This document shows positions 30,232 to 31,162 of a stretch of DNA of 31,162 nucleotides, one piece after another; the first letter of the stretch is position 1, and every line of letters starts with the position of its first letter. The notes below the pieces were generated by a model. The model was not told the DNA's origin. It saw nothing but the letters and a program-made list of their open reading frames with translations, and did no database searches. The stretch spans positions 561,245 to 592,406 of the forward strand of contig BFEA01000076.1 of NCBI GenBank assembly GCA_003427395.1, read 5' to 3'. Source of the DNA: Chara braunii. Taxonomy: Eukaryota > Streptophyta > Charophyceae > Charales > Characeae. Both the position numbers and the translations under genes were made by a program.

Positions 30232-30299
<68 letters not shown>
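30232..30299. repeat. (GA)34 microsatellite
   Basis: Uninterrupted GA dinucleotides over 68 bases; the Arg-Glu and Ser-Leu frames across it are artefacts. Confidence 0.97.
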
Positions 30300-30300
<1 letters not shown>

Positions 30301-30804
30301 AGGAGATTGAGAGCAAGCATAGCCCTGCATACCGTGGCTTCGTAAGACCACCTCTCTACAGGTCGAGCAATCATGGCCACGATCGACGAGGGACTTCCTC
30401 ACAGAACCTTCCACATGATGTATGGAAAAAAAAAATTCCCCCCCCTGCCATGTGCATGACCTCTCCATGCAATTTCCCCCCTCTCTCAGTTTCTCCATTT
30501 CTCCCTTCTTCTCCATATTGGGATCCAGAGGCAGACCCTCTGATGAGCCATTATGAGTGCTACATGGCGGAAAGCTTTTCATGGCATGCACCCCCCTACC
30601 AAGGCTGTGAAAGCCATGGATTGACATTCAGTGTTATCCCAGCTCCCCCTCCATTATCTTTCCTTCTTCTTCTTCCTCCTTCACTCTCCCCTCTACCCTT
30701 CCTCCTCCCCCATTGCATCTTATCCACCTCTTGTTGGATATATGCCTATTGCTGCGAAGGACAGAGCTTCCTATCTAAAATCTTCCCTATCTCCTCCTCC
30801 TCTC
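30300..30804. other. Nuclear sequence, no supported gene
   Basis: Pyrimidine-rich from 30640 to 30800. The frame at 30216-30836 is mostly repeat translation and has no domain. Confidence 0.4.
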
Positions 30805-30930
30805 AACTCCCTATTCTCACAGGGGCCTTGTCTTGAATTGCTTATTCAGGAAAGTGTCTCTCCCAAGTAAGTGACCTACAGGTGAGGTGAGGTCCGTTTC
30901 CTATGCCTAAGGGATTGTCGTGTTCACACA

Positions 30931-30977
<47 letters not shown>

Positions 30978-31110
30978 AGACTCCCAACTCCCTATTCTCA
31001 GCAGGGGCCTTGTGTTGAATTGCTTATTCAGGAAAGTGTCTCTCCCAAGTAAGTGACCTGCAGGTGAGGTGAGGTCCGTTTCCCATGCTTAAGGGATTGC
31101 CGTGTTCACA

Positions 31111-31162
<52 letters not shown>
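30805..31162. repeat. 181-bp tandem duplication with CT/CA microsatellites
   Basis: AACTCCCTATTCTCA begins two units at 30805 and 30986. They share AATTGCTTATTCAGGAAAG, CCCAAGTAAGTGACCT and GGTGAGGTGAGGTCCG with few differences. The first ends in (CT)n-(CA)n (30933-30976). The second ends in (CT)n from 31114 that runs off the window. Copy number beyond the window is unknown. Confidence 0.92.

Noticed and set aside
30105-30836. Frames across the (GA)34 tract
   Set aside because: Arg-Glu, Ser-Leu and similar runs are microsatellite translations with no flanking domain.
1-31162. CRISPR arrays, bacterial operons, riboswitches
   Set aside because: The tandem repeats here are microsatellites or duplications without regular unique spacers, and the gene content is eukaryotic nuclear plus organelle-derived.

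Overview
The window looks like nuclear DNA of a streptophyte plant or alga. A charophyte such as Chara is my best guess, but the sequence alone does not prove it. The evidence is a large insert of decayed mitochondrial DNA with a plant-type gene set (cox1, nad2, nad4, nad5, nad9, atp1, rps7, rps12, tRNAs, group II intron reverse transcriptase), a Ty3/gypsy LTR retrotransposon with an initiator-Met-tRNA type primer site, and a microsatellite-rich background. No intact host gene can be supported with confidence.

Layout. 1-8638 is nuclear repeat-rich DNA: a CTTCTT/CAGACT minisatellite, a GGTT array with a recurring longer phrase, CTGT/CTGC arrays, a large TTC/TCC pyrimidine tract, a C22-A9 run, a small foldback, a purine-biased low-complexity stretch and finally an (AC)n tract. 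8702-19373 is one continuous, scrambled block of mitochondrial origin (NUMT). In order on the + strand it holds a cox1 fragment (+), a group II intron RT pseudogene (+), a tRNA 5' half (-) and trnR(ACG) (-), trnE(TTC) (+), rps12 (+), rps7 (+), a nearly complete nad2 (-), the nad4 3' end (-), a nad4 middle piece (+) joined head to head, the nad5 5' third (-), two trnL copies (+), trnH(GTG) (+), nad9 (+), the atp1 5' end (+) and a second, younger-looking nad2 piece (-). The proteins are recognisable along their length but carry frameshifts and stops, so they are pseudogenes.

19523-19906 holds a direct repeat whose two copies each carry a hammerhead-ribozyme-like core. 20048-29007 is a structurally complete LTR retrotransposon on the minus strand (8,960 bp): two 1,003-bp LTRs with TG...CA ends, a primer binding site, gag with a CCHC knuckle, protease, RT, RNase H, integrase, a chromo-like C-terminus and a polypurine tract. 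The RT frame is open, but the rest is broken by stops, frameshifts and lost catalytic or zinc-binding residues. Hand alignment of the LTRs gives roughly 5 percent divergence, so this is an old copy. 29008-31162 returns to nuclear low-complexity sequence with a (GA)34 tract and a 181-bp tandem duplication that carries CT/CA microsatellites.

The most interesting signals are the hammerhead-like repeats, in-frame TGA codons in several of the mitochondrial pseudogenes (one at a normally invariant Trp, one shared by two nad2 copies, three in the RT), the RT fossil itself, a nad4 break at the place where land plants carry an intron, and a 104-bp duplication that gives the retrotransposon two polypurine tracts.
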